In this document: positions 28,835 through 37,805 of the stretch, in pieces
Numbering within the stretch: position 1 is the stretch's first letter
How the letters are laid out: each line of letters starts with the position of its first letter
From: Frigidibacter sp.
Lineage (GTDB): Bacteria; Pseudomonadota; Alphaproteobacteria; Rhodobacterales; Rhodobacteraceae
NCBI RefSeq assembly: GCF_030695035.1
Contig: NZ_JAUYTT010000002.1
Span: forward strand, 1 to 64,000
Direction: 5' to 3'
DNA length: 64,000 bases
Notes under the pieces: model-generated
What the model was told of the DNA's origin: nothing
The model's database searches: none
The model's input: the letters and a program-made list of their open reading frames with translations, nothing else
Translations under genes and position numbers: made by a program

Positions 28835-29575
28835 ATGGCACGCGACGGCGAACAGAAGGTGATGCTGCTGACCGGGGCCAGCCGGGGTATCGGCCATGCC
28901 ACCGTCAAGCGCTTCGCGCGCGAAGGCTGGCGGGTGCTGACCTGCTCGCGCCACGCCTTCCCCGAGGGCTGCCCCTGGGGCGGCGGGCGCGACGATCACA
29001 TCCAGATCGACCTGTCCGACCCCGCCGACACCATCAACGTGATCGAGGCGATCCGCGAGCGGCTCGACGGGCGGCTTGACGCGCTGGTCAACAATGCCGG
29101 CATCTCGCCCAAGGGGCCGGAGGGCGCGCGGCTCTCGACCCTCTCCACCGACCTGATGACCTGGGGCCATGTGTTCCATGTGAACTTCTTCGCGCCCATC
29201 GTGCTGGCCCGCGGCTTTAAGGATGAGCTGTCGGCGGCCAAGGGCGCGGTTGTCAATGTCACCTCCATCGCCGGGGCCCGGGTACATCCTTTCGCCGGTG
29301 CCGCCTATGCGACGTCGAAGGCCGCGCTGGCCGCGCTGACGCGCGAGATGGCGCATGACTTCGGCCCGCTGGGGGTGCGTGTGAATGCGATTGCACCCGG
29401 AGAGATCGAGACCTCGATCCTCTCGCCCGGCACCGAGAAAATCGTCGAGACCCTGCCACTGCGCCGCCTTGGCCAGCCAAGCGAGGTGGCAGATGTGGTG
29501 TGGTTCCTGTGCTCGGATCAGGCCAGCTACGTCACCGGGACCGAGATCGAGGTGAACGCCGGCCAGCACGTCTGA
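28835..29575 (+). CDS. Short-chain dehydrogenase/reductase
   Basis: The 246-residue protein is a classical SDR with an NAD(P)-binding [16 protein letters not shown], the NNAG stretch at [13 protein letters not shown], catalytic Ser in VTSIAGARV, and YATSK giving the Tyr-x3-Lys pair. The C-terminus ([19 protein letters not shown]) is typical of FabG-like enzymes. GGAGA precedes the ATG at 28835. It is divergent from argB and convergent with engB. The substrate is not evident. Confidence 0.93.
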   Translation: MARDGEQKVMLLTGASRGIGHATVKRFAREGWRVLTCSRHAFPEGCPWGGGRDDHIQIDLSDPADTINVIEAIRERLDGRLDALVNNAGISPKGPEGARLSTLSTDLMTWGHVFHVNFFAPIVLARGFKDELSAAKGAVVNVTSIAGARVHPFAGAAYATSKAALAALTREMAHDFGPLGVRVNAIAPGEIETSILSPGTEKIVETLPLRRLGQPSEVADVVWFLCSDQASYVTGTEIEVNAGQHV

Positions 29576-29644
29576 GGCCGCAATCCGGGCCGGGGCAGGG
29601 GGTGTCAGCCCCTCGCGCGCCGGAAATCCCGAGTCATTCACTTT

Positions 29645-29694
29645 ACATATGACATATGTATGGGTTCTGCATGCATTCCACATGCGCAGAACCC
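29645..29694. repeat. Palindrome plus copy A of a 27-bp dispersed motif, with hairpin
   Basis: A perfect ACATATG-A-CATATGT palindrome (29645-29659) is joined to the 27-bp motif TATGGGTTCTGCATGCATTC-type at 29659-29685 and a hairpin (GGGTTCTG-CATG ... CATG-cg-CAGAACCC, 29662-29694). It lies between the convergent SDR and engB stops and may serve as their terminator. A 25/27 match of the motif exists at 52593-52619. Confidence 0.6.
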
Positions 29695-29702
29695 GGGCCC
29701 AT

Positions 29703-30350
29703 TTACTCCAGCGTGGCGATGATCGCGCGCAGCGTCTCGATGCCGTCGCCCTTCTCGGAACTGGTCATCACAAGTTCGGGATAGGCCGCCGGATGCTTCG
29801 CCATCGCCCCCCGCACCTGGCCCAGAATCCGCTCCTGCTCGACCTTGCCGACCTTGTCGGCCTTGGTCAGCACCACCTGGAATGCCACGGCAGAGCGGTC
29901 CAGCAGCGCCATGATCTCTTCATCGACGGCCTTCACCCCGTGCCGCGTGTCGATCAGCACAAAGGCCCGCCGCAGCGTCTGGCGGCCCGACAGATAGCTC
30001 TTCAGCAGCCGCTGCCACTTCTCGACAATCGCCACCGGCGCCTCGGCATAGCCATAGCCCGGAAGGTCGACGAGGTACTGATCGCCAGCGGTGAAGTAGT
30101 TGATCTCCTGCGTCCGCCCCGGCGTGTTCGACGCGCGCGCGAGGTTCTTTCGGCCGGTCAAGGCATTGATGAGGCTGGACTTCCCCACGTTCGACCGGCC
30201 TGCAAAGCACACCTCCATCCGGTCGGCGGGCGGCAGCCCATCCATCGCCACGACGCCCTTCAGGAAGTCGATCTCGCCGGCAAACATCAGCCGGCCCTTC
30301 TCGCGCGCCTCGATCGTCGGCTCGGGGGAAAGCGGGAAACCCAGCTGCAT
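29703..30350 (-). CDS. engB: Ribosome biogenesis GTPase EngB/YsxC
   Basis: EngB is an essential GTPase for 50S subunit maturation. The 215-residue product has G1 AGRSNVGKSSL, G2 TPGRTQ, G3 DLPGYGYAE, G4 TKADKV and G5 TSSEKGDGI, which define the family. The start MQLGFPLSPEPT at 30350 overlaps the stop of the MOSC gene by one base, so it is the last gene of the rpmH-to-engB minus-strand run. Confidence 0.95.
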   Translation of the reverse strand: MQLGFPLSPEPTIEAREKGRLMFAGEIDFLKGVVAMDGLPPADRMEVCFAGRSNVGKSSLINALTGRKNLARASNTPGRTQEINYFTAGDQYLVDLPGYGYAEAPVAIVEKWQRLLKSYLSGRQTLRRAFVLIDTRHGVKAVDEEIMALLDRSAVAFQVVLTKADKVGKVEQERILGQVRGAMAKHPAAYPELVMTSSEKGDGIETLRAIIATLE

Positions 30351-31102
30351 CACAGCACCTCTATCTTGTCGCCCGGCGCGATGCGCCCCGGCGAAATCAC
30401 CACGGCGTAAACGCCAAAATCCTGCGCCCCGACCAGGCCCCGCAACCCGGCCAGCGTATCGGCATCGACCTCGCCCGTCGCGGGATTCGCGGTGGTCGCC
30501 TTGCAACGCCCGATCCGCTCCTCGACCCGCAGCAGCGCCTCGCCAATGCGGACCTCGCGCCCGATCCACTCCATCTCGGCGAAGGGCTCAAACCCCTCCA
30601 GCCACAGATTGCCGCGCCAGCGGTGGATCGACAGGTCCACCGCCATATGCTGTGCCAGCGCCGCGTTCGAGCTCAAACTGTTGAGCGAGATTGACGGAAA
30701 ATCGCTATCCGTCATCCCCCGCCCCGGCGCCGACACCAGCGCCACGGGGCGAAAATCCCCCTCCGGGCTGATCGGCCCCAGCCACTCAACCAGCACCGCC
30801 CCCTCGCTTTCAGGGCGGAACTCCAGCGGCGAAAGCGCCGGATGCGTCAGCACCATCACGCCCGTCGCCTCGTCAAACCGCGCCTCGATGGCCATCAGCC
30901 CCGCGGTCCGCGCCCCTCGTTGGAACTGGCCGCAAGGCGTCCACTCCGGCGCGCCCGCGTCGAACTTCGACCGCCCATGCGTCACCGCCCAATGCCGGTC
31001 CCAGGGCAGGCACGCCCCCGCAGAAAGCAGCACGGACGCGAGAGCCTCGCGTCCGTGTGCCTTGATCGGGTGGCGGAAGATATGGGCCAGCGTGCCGGTC
31101 AT
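30350..31102 (-). CDS. MOSC-domain protein
   Basis: The 250-residue protein has an N-terminal beta-barrel-like start (HIFRHPIKAHGREAL), and a MOSC C-terminus with MAVDLSIHRWRGNLWLEGFE, EWIGREVRIGEALLRVEERI and IGRCKATTANPATGEVDAD, which contains the conserved Cys. MOSC proteins handle sulfur or molybdenum cofactor chemistry. It overlaps yidC by four bases and engB by one base. In relatives the same order is conserved, so a link to membrane insertion is not implied. Confidence 0.88.
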   Translation of the reverse strand: MTGTLAHIFRHPIKAHGREALASVLLSAGACLPWDRHWAVTHGRSKFDAGAPEWTPCGQFQRGARTAGLMAIEARFDEATGVMVLTHPALSPLEFRPESEGAVLVEWLGPISPEGDFRPVALVSAPGRGMTDSDFPSISLNSLSSNAALAQHMAVDLSIHRWRGNLWLEGFEPFAEMEWIGREVRIGEALLRVEERIGRCKATTANPATGEVDADTLAGLRGLVGAQDFGVYAVVISPGRIAPGDKIEVL

Positions 31103-33027
31103 GCCTTCGGGCCGGGCTTCCCCTTGCGGGGTTTGGGCGAAGTCGGTGCCTTTTCAACCACTTCCGTGGTCTGCACCGGCGCTGCCTTGGCTGCCTTCTC
31201 GGCCTCAGCCTTTGCCGCCGCCTCGGCCTTCTTCTTCTTGCTGAAGCCCGTGATGATGTTGCCAAACAGGTCCGGCCGGTGCCCGTGCATCGACATGATC
31301 AGGTATTGCTGCACGAAGGTGATGGTGTTGTTCGCAATCCAGTAGACCACCAGACCCGAGGCAAAGCCGCCCAGCATGAACATGAACACCCAGGGCATCC
31401 AGGCAAAGATCATCTGCTGCGTCGGGTCGGTCGGCGCCGGGTTCAGCTTCTGCTGGAACCACATCGAGATGCCGAGCAGGATCGGCAGGATCCCCAGCGA
31501 GAAGATGAAGAACAGCGATCCGGGCTCTGGTGTCGCATAGGGCAGCAGGCCGAACAGGTTCAGGATAGAGGACGGATCGGGGGCCGAGAGGTCACGGATC
31601 CAGCCGAACCATGGCGCATGGCGCAGCTCCAGCGTGACGAAGATCACCTTGTAAAGAGAGAAGAAAATTGGGATCTGCAGGAAGATCGGCAGGCAGCCCG
31701 AGGCCGGGTTGACCTTTTCCTTCTTGTACAGCGCCATCATCTCTTGCTGGAACTTGGCTTTGTCCTCGCCGGTCTTTTCCTTCAGCTTTTCAACCTCGGG
31801 CTGCAGCTCCTTCATCTTCGCCATCGAGATGTAGGATTTGCGGGCCAGCGGGAAGACCATCGCCTTGATGATCAGCGTCAGCAGGATGATCGACCAGCCC
31901 ATGTTGCCGATGATGCCGTGCAGCCAGTGCAGCAGCATGAAGATCGGCTTGGTCAGGAAGAAGAACCAGCCCCAGTCGATCGAGTCCACAAAGCCCTCGA
32001 TGCCGGTATCGTTCTGGTAATGGCGGATCGCCTCCCACTCCTTGGCGCCGGCAAACAGCATCGTCTGCACTTCGGCAGTGGCGCCAGGGCCCACCTCCAT
32101 CACTGGCAGGCGGGATTCGGTCTGGTAGATCTCGGCGCCCGGCACGTATTTCACCACCGAGGTGAAGGCCTGCCCCGGCATCGGCGCCAGCGTCGTCATC
32201 CAGTATTTGTCGGTGAAGCCGATCCAGCCGTTTTCTGTGACCTCGGCCACCTCGGCATTGCCGGCCTCGCGCTCGATCCGTTCCAGATCGGGCATGTTGT
32301 CATAGTCCATTTCCTGCAGCGCGCCGTCGGTCATCCGCACGACGCCTTCGTGCAGCACCCAGATATTCTGGGTCTGTGGCTCGCCGTGGCGGGCGACGAT
32401 GCCGTAGGGGGCCATGCGCACGGCGGCCTCGGTCGCGTTGCTGACCGACTGGGTGATGGTGAAGAGGTAATCCTCGTCCACCGTGATCACCCGGCGGAAG
32501 GTCAGGCCCGCGCCATTGTCCCAGGCCAGCGTCACCGGCGTTTCGGGTGACAGCGTCTCGCCGCTTTCCACCGACCAGACGGTGCGCGCATCGGGCACTG
32601 CGGTCGCGGCCAGCCCGCCCGCGGGGGCCCAGCCATAGACGGCGTAATAGGGCTGCGAAGCGCTCGCGCCGCCAACGGGCGAGAGCAGTCGCACAAGGCC
32701 CGAGTTCGGGTCGAGCGTATCCTTGTAATCCTTCATCGACAGATCATCGATGCGGCCACCCGCCAGCGACAGCGAGCCTGTCAGGCGCGGCGTCTCGATG
32801 GCAACCCGCGGCGCTGCGGCCGCTTCGGTCGCGGCCTCGGCGGCTTCGGCCACAGCCGGGGTATCGCCCGGCACCGCAGGCGGGGTGCCGCCATCGGCCT
32901 GCGTCACCGCAACGGGTGCGTTCGGGTCGGTCGGCGGCACGGCCGGCGCGAACACCGTGTACCAGACCAGGATCACCACGAAGGAGAGCACGGTCGCCAG
33001 AATGAGATTCTTGTTCTGATTATCCAT
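31099..33027 (-). CDS. yidC: Membrane protein insertase YidC
   Basis: YidC inserts proteins into the inner membrane, with SecYEG or alone. The 642-residue product has an N-terminal signal-anchor (LILATVLSFVVILVWYTVF), a large periplasmic domain with an Ala/Pro-rich linker, and the C-terminal Oxa1/Alb3 domain (KPIFMLLHWLHGIIGNMGWS, PLARKSYISMAKMKELQPEV, VNPASGCLPIFLQIPIFFSL), ending in a Lys/Ala-rich cytoplasmic tail. It sits upstream of the MOSC and engB genes with a four-base overlap. Confidence 0.97.
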   Translation of the reverse strand: MDNQNKNLILATVLSFVVILVWYTVFAPAVPPTDPNAPVAVTQADGGTPPAVPGDTPAVAEAAEAATEAAAAPRVAIETPRLTGSLSLAGGRIDDLSMKDYKDTLDPNSGLVRLLSPVGGASASQPYYAVYGWAPAGGLAATAVPDARTVWSVESGETLSPETPVTLAWDNGAGLTFRRVITVDEDYLFTITQSVSNATEAAVRMAPYGIVARHGEPQTQNIWVLHEGVVRMTDGALQEMDYDNMPDLERIEREAGNAEVAEVTENGWIGFTDKYWMTTLAPMPGQAFTSVVKYVPGAEIYQTESRLPVMEVGPGATAEVQTMLFAGAKEWEAIRHYQNDTGIEGFVDSIDWGWFFFLTKPIFMLLHWLHGIIGNMGWSIILLTLIIKAMVFPLARKSYISMAKMKELQPEVEKLKEKTGEDKAKFQQEMMALYKKEKVNPASGCLPIFLQIPIFFSLYKVIFVTLELRHAPWFGWIRDLSAPDPSSILNLFGLLPYATPEPGSLFFIFSLGILPILLGISMWFQQKLNPAPTDPTQQMIFAWMPWVFMFMLGGFASGLVVYWIANNTITFVQQYLIMSMHGHRPDLFGNIITGFSKKKKAEAAAKAEAEKAAKAAPVQTTEVVEKAPTSPKPRKGKPGPKA

Positions 33028-33386
33028 CAGGGAGACACCGCCAGTGCTGCCAAGGTTCGCGGAGGTTCAACAGAAGGGGGCGGGAAAGGTCAAGCGGTTT
33101 TGCGGAAACGCCCGGTTGCAGGAGGTAACGGGGCGGGTGCTGTGGGGAGGAATAGGCACCGTCCGCGCCCGTCTGCGCCGAAGGCATGACGGCAGCGGCC
33201 GAGCCCTGACGGCGCTGGAGGAGAGCCCCGCCGCGTGGCGGCGATGACAATCGACGCCTTCACGCGGGGGAGGCATCGCCGGGACCAGACACAGCTATCT
33301 CCATCCCCGCCCCACCCCCGAAGCGCGCTCACTGGCGGGCATGAGCCTTGCCGCGCCTTGCCTGGGCCTCTCGCCTCCGCCGCCCC
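33028..33386. other. Non-coding gap upstream of yidC
   Basis: These 359 bases lie between the EAL gene and yidC, both on the minus strand. No frame has a supported start. A minus-strand TTGACC (complement of GGTCAA near 33090) could serve a yidC promoter, but no convincing -10 was found. I see nothing else. Confidence 0.4.
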
Positions 33387-34934
33387 TTATCCCGTCCGCC
33401 GTCCGATCCGGGGCGGGTGGGCAAGCTTTGCCTTGTGGCGCGACAGCCAGGCCAGGGAGTCGTCGAAGGGCATCGGCCGGGCGATGCCGAAACCCTGCAC
33501 ATGGCCGCAACCGAGTTGGGCCAGCAGCGCGTGCTCGCCGGTGGTCTCCACCCCCTCGGCCAGGGTCTGCAGGTCCAGCCGCTCTGCCATCGACAGGATT
33601 GCGGCCACCATCCGCTGCTGGCTGGGGTCGCTGTCGACCTTCGCCACGAAGCTGCGGTCGATCTTCAGGCGGTGCACGTCAAAGCGGCGGATATTGGCGA
33701 TTGAGGCATGGCCGGTGCCGAAATCGTCCAGGTCGATGCCACAGCCCAGCCGGGCCAAGGCCGAGATGTTGCGCACGATCACCTCATTGGCGGTATCGGC
33801 GACGACGGATTCCAGGATTTCCACGGTCAGCCGCCGCGGTGCCAGTTCGAACCGGTCCAGCTCCCATCTGATCCGGTCGGCAAGCCGGGGGTTGCGCAGA
33901 TCCTCTTTCGAGAAGTTGACGGCGACGACCGGTACCGACATCCCGGCCTTGTCCCAGCTGCGCAGCGCGGTCAGGGCCTGGAACAGCATCACCTCGGTCA
34001 GCCGGCCTGACAGCCCTGCATCCTGCATCAAGGGGATGAATTCCGACGGCGGCAGCAGGCCGCGCTCAGGGTGCTGCCAGCGGGCTAGCGCCTCAAAGCC
34101 CGAAACCTCGCCGGTGTCGGTGGACAGCTGTGGCTGAAAATAGGCGATGATCTGCCCGCTCTCCAGCGCCGCTTCGGCGTCGGTTGCCAGCGCATCTCTG
34201 GCAACCGAGGCCCGCTGCGACTCGGCGGAATAGGCGCGGATGGCGCCGGGGCCGTGCTGATGCGCCTCTTCCAGCGCAGATTCGGCGGCGCGCAGCAGCG
34301 ACTCGCCCGTGCCATGCGGGGCGCGGCTGGCCAGGCAGAAGCCGACAGAGGCGCGCACATAGATGGTGGAGGCGTCGATGGACAGCGGCAGTTCCGCAAC
34401 TGCCTGCAGGCGTGCGGCGATCTGGACCAGGCTTTCCAGATCGGCCTGGCGCACGGGGCCAAGCGTCACGGCAAAGCGGGCGCCATCAAGGCGCATCACG
34501 CGGTCCTCGTCGCGCAAGGTGCCCAGCAACCGCTCGCCCGTGCGGCGCAGGATCTGCGTCCAGGCGGCATGGCCATGGCGTTCCAGCAGCAGGTCCGCCT
34601 CGTCAAGGCAGAGCACGACGCAAGCCGTGGTGCGGCCGTCCAGACGGCAGATGGCAAGCGCGTGGTCCAGCGCGCTGACGGCAGTATCGCGCAGCGGGAG
34701 GCCGGTAATGTGGTCGCGTCCTCCGGCGCCTGTGGTGCCCGGCGGCGCCGGGTCGGCGCGCATGATGGCAACGGCAATGGGCAGGGCCAGAGCCGCCGCC
34801 AGCAGGGCGCCCTGGCCGCCGAACCAGAAGGCCGCAAGCATCACCGCCGGGACGAAGGCCAGCATCTCGGGCCGGCGAAGATGCGCCGCGATCCGGATGC
34901 TCAGCCCCGCCGCCGCTGCGTCCCTGCCTGCCAT
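33387..34934 (-). CDS. EAL-domain cyclic-di-GMP phosphodiesterase with degenerate GGDEF
   Basis: The 515-residue protein has a short N-terminal membrane region (residues about 20-60, AFVPAVMLAAFWFGGQGALL), then a GGDEF domain and an EAL domain. The GGDEF signature is replaced by RLDGARFAV, so cyclase activity is unlikely. The EAL domain keeps its metal and substrate residues: FEALARWQHP, VNFSKEDL, EILESVV, DLDDFGTGHAS, KIDRSFV and LAEGVETTGE, so it should hydrolyse c-di-GMP. The start at 34934 is chosen because GGGAGG is 8 bases upstream. It lies among rpmH-rnpA-ttcA-yidC, an unusual place for a signalling gene. Confidence 0.93.
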   Translation of the reverse strand: MAGRDAAAAGLSIRIAAHLRRPEMLAFVPAVMLAAFWFGGQGALLAAALALPIAVAIMRADPAPPGTTGAGGRDHITGLPLRDTAVSALDHALAICRLDGRTTACVVLCLDEADLLLERHGHAAWTQILRRTGERLLGTLRDEDRVMRLDGARFAVTLGPVRQADLESLVQIAARLQAVAELPLSIDASTIYVRASVGFCLASRAPHGTGESLLRAAESALEEAHQHGPGAIRAYSAESQRASVARDALATDAEAALESGQIIAYFQPQLSTDTGEVSGFEALARWQHPERGLLPPSEFIPLMQDAGLSGRLTEVMLFQALTALRSWDKAGMSVPVVAVNFSKEDLRNPRLADRIRWELDRFELAPRRLTVEILESVVADTANEVIVRNISALARLGCGIDLDDFGTGHASIANIRRFDVHRLKIDRSFVAKVDSDPSQQRMVAAILSMAERLDLQTLAEGVETTGEHALLAQLGCGHVQGFGIARPMPFDDSLAWLSRHKAKLAHPPRIGRRTG

Positions 34935-35012
34935 GCTGCCTGCCTCCCAAGGTCCAGGCACTGACGAGCGCCCTTCTGCAGGCCAGATTAGGCAAGGACT
35001 GTCAGCGGGAGG

Positions 35013-35894
35013 TTAATCCGGATCGCCAAAGTGTGGGGGATCCTGGGCCAAATCCGTGATTTCTGGCCCCGATGTGCGGCTCAGCCCAACAAAATCGAAG
35101 ATCGACGGGTCGAGCAAGTGCGAGGGACGGGTGTTCATCAGAGACCGGAACATCACCTGACGGCGCCCGGGGCTGCGCGCCTCCCAACCGTCAAGGATCT
35201 GCTTGACCTGCTGGCGCTGCAGCCCGTCCTGGCTGCCGCACAGGTCGCAAGGGATGATCGGATAGGCCATCGCGCGGGCGAATTTCTCGCAATCGGCCTC
35301 GGCCACGAAGGCCAGCGGGCGATAGACAAAGAGGTCGCCATCCTCGTTCAGCAGCTTGGGCGGCATCGTCGCCAGCCGGCCGCCGAAGAAGAGGTTCATG
35401 AAGAAGGTCTCAAGGATATCGTCGCGGTGATGGCCCAGAACCACCGCCGAGCACCCCTCTTCCCGCGCGATGCGGTAGAGGTTGCCGCGCCGCAGCCGCG
35501 AACACAGCGCGCAATAGGTGCGGCCCGCGGGCACCTTGTCCATCACGATGGAATAGGTGTCCTTGTATTCGATCCGGTGCGGCACGCCCATCCTGGCCAG
35601 AAACTCCGGCAGCACCGTCGCCGGAAAGCCCGGCTGGCCCTGATCGAGGTTGCAGGCCAGCAGATCCACCGGCAGCAGCCCGCGCCATTGCAGCTCATGC
35701 AGCACCGCCAGCAGGGTGTAGCTGTCCTTGCCGCCCGACAGGCAGACCAGCCAGCGGGCGCCGCGCTCGATCATGCCATAGGTCTGGGTCGCCTCTCGCA
35801 CCTCGCGCACGATGCGCTTGCGCAGCTTCTTGAACTCGGTCGTCGCCGGCGCGCCGTGGAACAGCGGGTGGATGTCGTCGGGCTCGTCCAGCAT
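35013..35894 (-). CDS. ttcA: tRNA 2-thiocytidine biosynthesis protein TtcA
   Basis: TtcA is a PP-loop ATPase with an iron-sulfur cluster that thiolates cytidine 32 of some tRNAs. The 293-residue product has [16 protein letters not shown] (PP-loop), [20 protein letters not shown] and [19 protein letters not shown], the two CxxC motifs, and the [17 protein letters not shown] core. The start [10 protein letters not shown] at 35894 is chosen over a 106-residue extension into yidD. It is followed on the minus strand by the EAL gene and preceded by yidD. Confidence 0.95.
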   Translation of the reverse strand: MLDEPDDIHPLFHGAPATTEFKKLRKRIVREVREATQTYGMIERGARWLVCLSGGKDSYTLLAVLHELQWRGLLPVDLLACNLDQGQPGFPATVLPEFLARMGVPHRIEYKDTYSIVMDKVPAGRTYCALCSRLRRGNLYRIAREEGCSAVVLGHHRDDILETFFMNLFFGGRLATMPPKLLNEDGDLFVYRPLAFVAEADCEKFARAMAYPIIPCDLCGSQDGLQRQQVKQILDGWEARSPGRRQVMFRSLMNTRPSHLLDPSIFDFVGLSRTSGPEITDLAQDPPHFGDPD

Positions 35895-35896
35895 GG

Positions 35897-36154
35897 CTAC
35901 TCCTGCGCGGGCGCGGATTTGGTGCCTGTCTTCTTGGGCGGGACCGGGTCGAAGCCCTCGCCACCCCAGGGATGGCAGCGGCAGATCCGGTGCGCCGCCA
36001 GGTAGCCGCCCTTCACCCCGCCATGCACGCGCAAGGCGTCCAGCGCATATTCCGAGCAGGTGGGCTGAAACCGGCAGGAGCGCCCGACCCAGGGGCTGAG
36101 CACCAGCCGGTAGGCGCGCACCGGCAACGACAGAAGATGGGCAAGCGGCGTCAT
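35897..36154 (-). CDS. yidD: Membrane protein insertion efficiency factor YidD
   Basis: YidD is a small protein that helps YidC-dependent insertion. The 85-residue product has the diagnostic [40 protein letters not shown] and [18 protein letters not shown], including the three conserved Cys. It starts at 36154, overlapping the rnpA stop by four bases, and stops two bases before the ttcA start. The position after rpmH-rnpA is the conserved one. Confidence 0.95.
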   Translation of the reverse strand: MTPLAHLLSLPVRAYRLVLSPWVGRSCRFQPTCSEYALDALRVHGGVKGGYLAAHRICRCHPWGGEGFDPVPPKKTGTKSAPAQE

Positions 36155-36594
36155 CGGCGGTGGTCCTTCGGCGGCTCCCGGAGCGGGCCGCCGGGATCGG
36201 GGGATCGGGCATTGCCGCGCGGGGCAGGGGCGGCGTGGATCTGCGTCAGGGCGCGGGTCAGGTCGGCCAGCAGATCGGCAAACAGCCGGTCTGCGGTGGC
36301 CCCGGGGCGCCCCACAAGAACATAGTCCCATCCGGGCCGTCCCGCCAGCGGCAGCACCGCGCGGGCGATCTCGCGCAGCCGGCGCTTGGCGCGGTTGCGG
36401 GCGACGGCATTGCCAAGCTTCTTGGAGCAGGTATAGCCGATGCGGATCATCTCGGCCGGCACCGGCTCGTCGCCGCGCCGCTGCCGGGCCTGCAGCAAGA
36501 AACCGGGCGCACCTTGCCGACGGGCCTGCGCCGCGCGCAGGAAATCCGGCCGGCGGGCCAGAACCTCGATCCGCGCTGAGGCCTTGGTCGTCAC
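36151..36594 (-). CDS. rnpA: Ribonuclease P protein component (GTG start)
   Basis: RnpA is the protein subunit of RNase P, which matures tRNA 5' ends. The signature [22 protein letters not shown] with [10 protein letters not shown] is present, in a product of about 147 residues when started at GTG 36594, where GGAGG lies 8 bases upstream. An ATG at 36681 would give 176 residues but lacks a good site. The N-terminal region contains [20 protein letters not shown]. Gene order rpmH-rnpA-yidD is standard. Confidence 0.93.
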   Translation of the reverse strand: MTTKASARIEVLARRPDFLRAAQARRQGAPGFLLQARQRRGDEPVPAEMIRIGYTCSKKLGNAVARNRAKRRLREIARAVLPLAGRPGWDYVLVGRPGATADRLFADLLADLTRALTQIHAAPAPRGNARSPDPGGPLREPPKDHRR

Positions 36595-36707
36595 AGTCGC
36601 ATCCTCCGGGCAAACGGAAACCGCCGGTTGCGGCCCCGATTTCCGATCCGTTGGATCGGGTGCGGGCGCGACCGGCGGCATAATCTGTCCAGCCTTGCGG
36701 CGGGCGA

Positions 36708-36842
36708 TCAGGCGCTGAGCGACTTGCGGCCTTGGGCGCGCCGGGCGTTCAGGATGCGACGGCCGCCCTTGGTCGCCATGCGCGCACGAAAGCCGTGGCG
36801 GCGCTTGCGGACAAGGTTCGACGGTTGGTAGGTGCGCTTCAT
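36708..36842 (-). CDS. rpmH: 50S ribosomal protein L34
   Basis: L34 is the smallest 50S protein here, 44 residues, too short for common ORF cut-offs. The translation reads [20 protein letters not shown], then [20 protein letters not shown] and SLSA, matching L34 over its whole length. It is the first gene of the rpmH-rnpA-yidD-ttcA run, with a promoter upstream. Confidence 0.96.
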   Translation of the reverse strand: MKRTYQPSNLVRKRRHGFRARMATKGGRRILNARRAQGRKSLSA

Positions 36843-36911
36843 GGCGGTAACTCCGTTCCGGGCAGCACAAGACCCATCCGGGATTCGAGCGCCGTGTCAT
36901 TCGAAGCCCGT

Positions 36912-36940
36912 CCTTTAGAGGCCGAGGCCGGGCAAGTCAA
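36912..36940 (-). promoter_or_regulatory. Candidate promoter of rpmH
   Basis: On the minus strand, TTGACT (36940-36935), a 17-base spacer and TAAAGG (36917-36912) lie 70 bases upstream of the rpmH start. Confidence 0.5.
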
Positions 36941-37040
36941 CGCGCCGGGGCGGATTTTTTACCTTGCCGTCGCACTGCCGCCGCCGCCGCGAGGTATCAA
37001 CCCCGCGTGATGCCACTGGCCGCCTGTCCCCATACCGCGC

Positions 37041-37805
37041 ATGGTGGCCGTGAGCAATCCAGAGGGGCCGCGCGTGACCGAAGAGCAGCAGGGCAACACG
37101 GGGCGCAGCGTCCCGCGGCTGGCGGTTCTGGCGGGGCTGCTGGTGCTGGCCTTGGCGGGCGCGTTGCTGCTGGGGGACAGGCTGAGCCTCGAGGCGCTGG
37201 CAGCGCGGCGGCAGGAGCTGACCGGCTTCCGCGATTCGCATTACGGGCTGGCGGTGGCGGGGTTCATGGCGGTCTATGCCGGGCTGGTGACCCTCTCGCT
37301 GCCCGGCGCCACGGTAATGACGCTGACCGGCGGCCTGCTGTTCGGGGTTTTTCCCGGCACCTTCATCAATGTCGGCGCGGCAGGGACGGGGGCAGTGGCG
37401 CTGTTCCTTCTGGCCCGCTGGGGCGCAGGCAATGCGGCGGAGCGGCTGGCCGCTGCCGGTCCCTCAGCCCACAAGCTGGTGGCGAGGCTGAAGGAGAATG
37501 AGTGGTCGGTACTGTTCGTGATGCGGTTGGTGCCGCTGGTGCCGTTCTTCGTGACCAACCTTGCCGCGGCCACGCTGGACGTGCGTCTGCATCGCTTCGT
37601 CATCTCCACCTTCCTCGGCATCTTGCCGGGGGCTTGGGTCTATACCTCGGTCGGGGCCGGTCTGGGCGAGGTGTTCGCCGCGGGCGGCCAGCCGGATCTG
37701 GGCGCGATCTTCCGGCCCGGCGTGCTGATCCCGCTGCTGGCCTTGGCCACGCTGGCGGCGCTGCCGATGCTGCTGCGCTCCCGCCAGAGAGGCGGTGCCG
37801 CATGA
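37041..37805 (+). CDS. TVP38/TMEM64-family (VTT) membrane protein
   Basis: The 254-residue protein has about six hydrophobic segments and the SNARE-associated/VTT fold: PGATVMTLTGGLLFGVFPGT, the FINVGAAGTGAVALFLLARW region, and LVPLVPFFVTNLAAATLDVR with FLGILPGAWVYTSVGAGLG near the end. Members of this family are possible lipid scramblases or ion-linked transporters; function here is open. A GTG at 37074 is an alternative start. Its stop overlaps the flavoprotein gene by four bases; VTT proteins are often paired or fused with MerA-like flavoproteins. Confidence 0.88.
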   Translation: MVAVSNPEGPRVTEEQQGNTGRSVPRLAVLAGLLVLALAGALLLGDRLSLEALAARRQELTGFRDSHYGLAVAGFMAVYAGLVTLSLPGATVMTLTGGLLFGVFPGTFINVGAAGTGAVALFLLARWGAGNAAERLAAAGPSAHKLVARLKENEWSVLFVMRLVPLVPFFVTNLAAATLDVRLHRFVISTFLGILPGAWVYTSVGAGLGEVFAAGGQPDLGAIFRPGVLIPLLALATLAALPMLLRSRQRGGAA

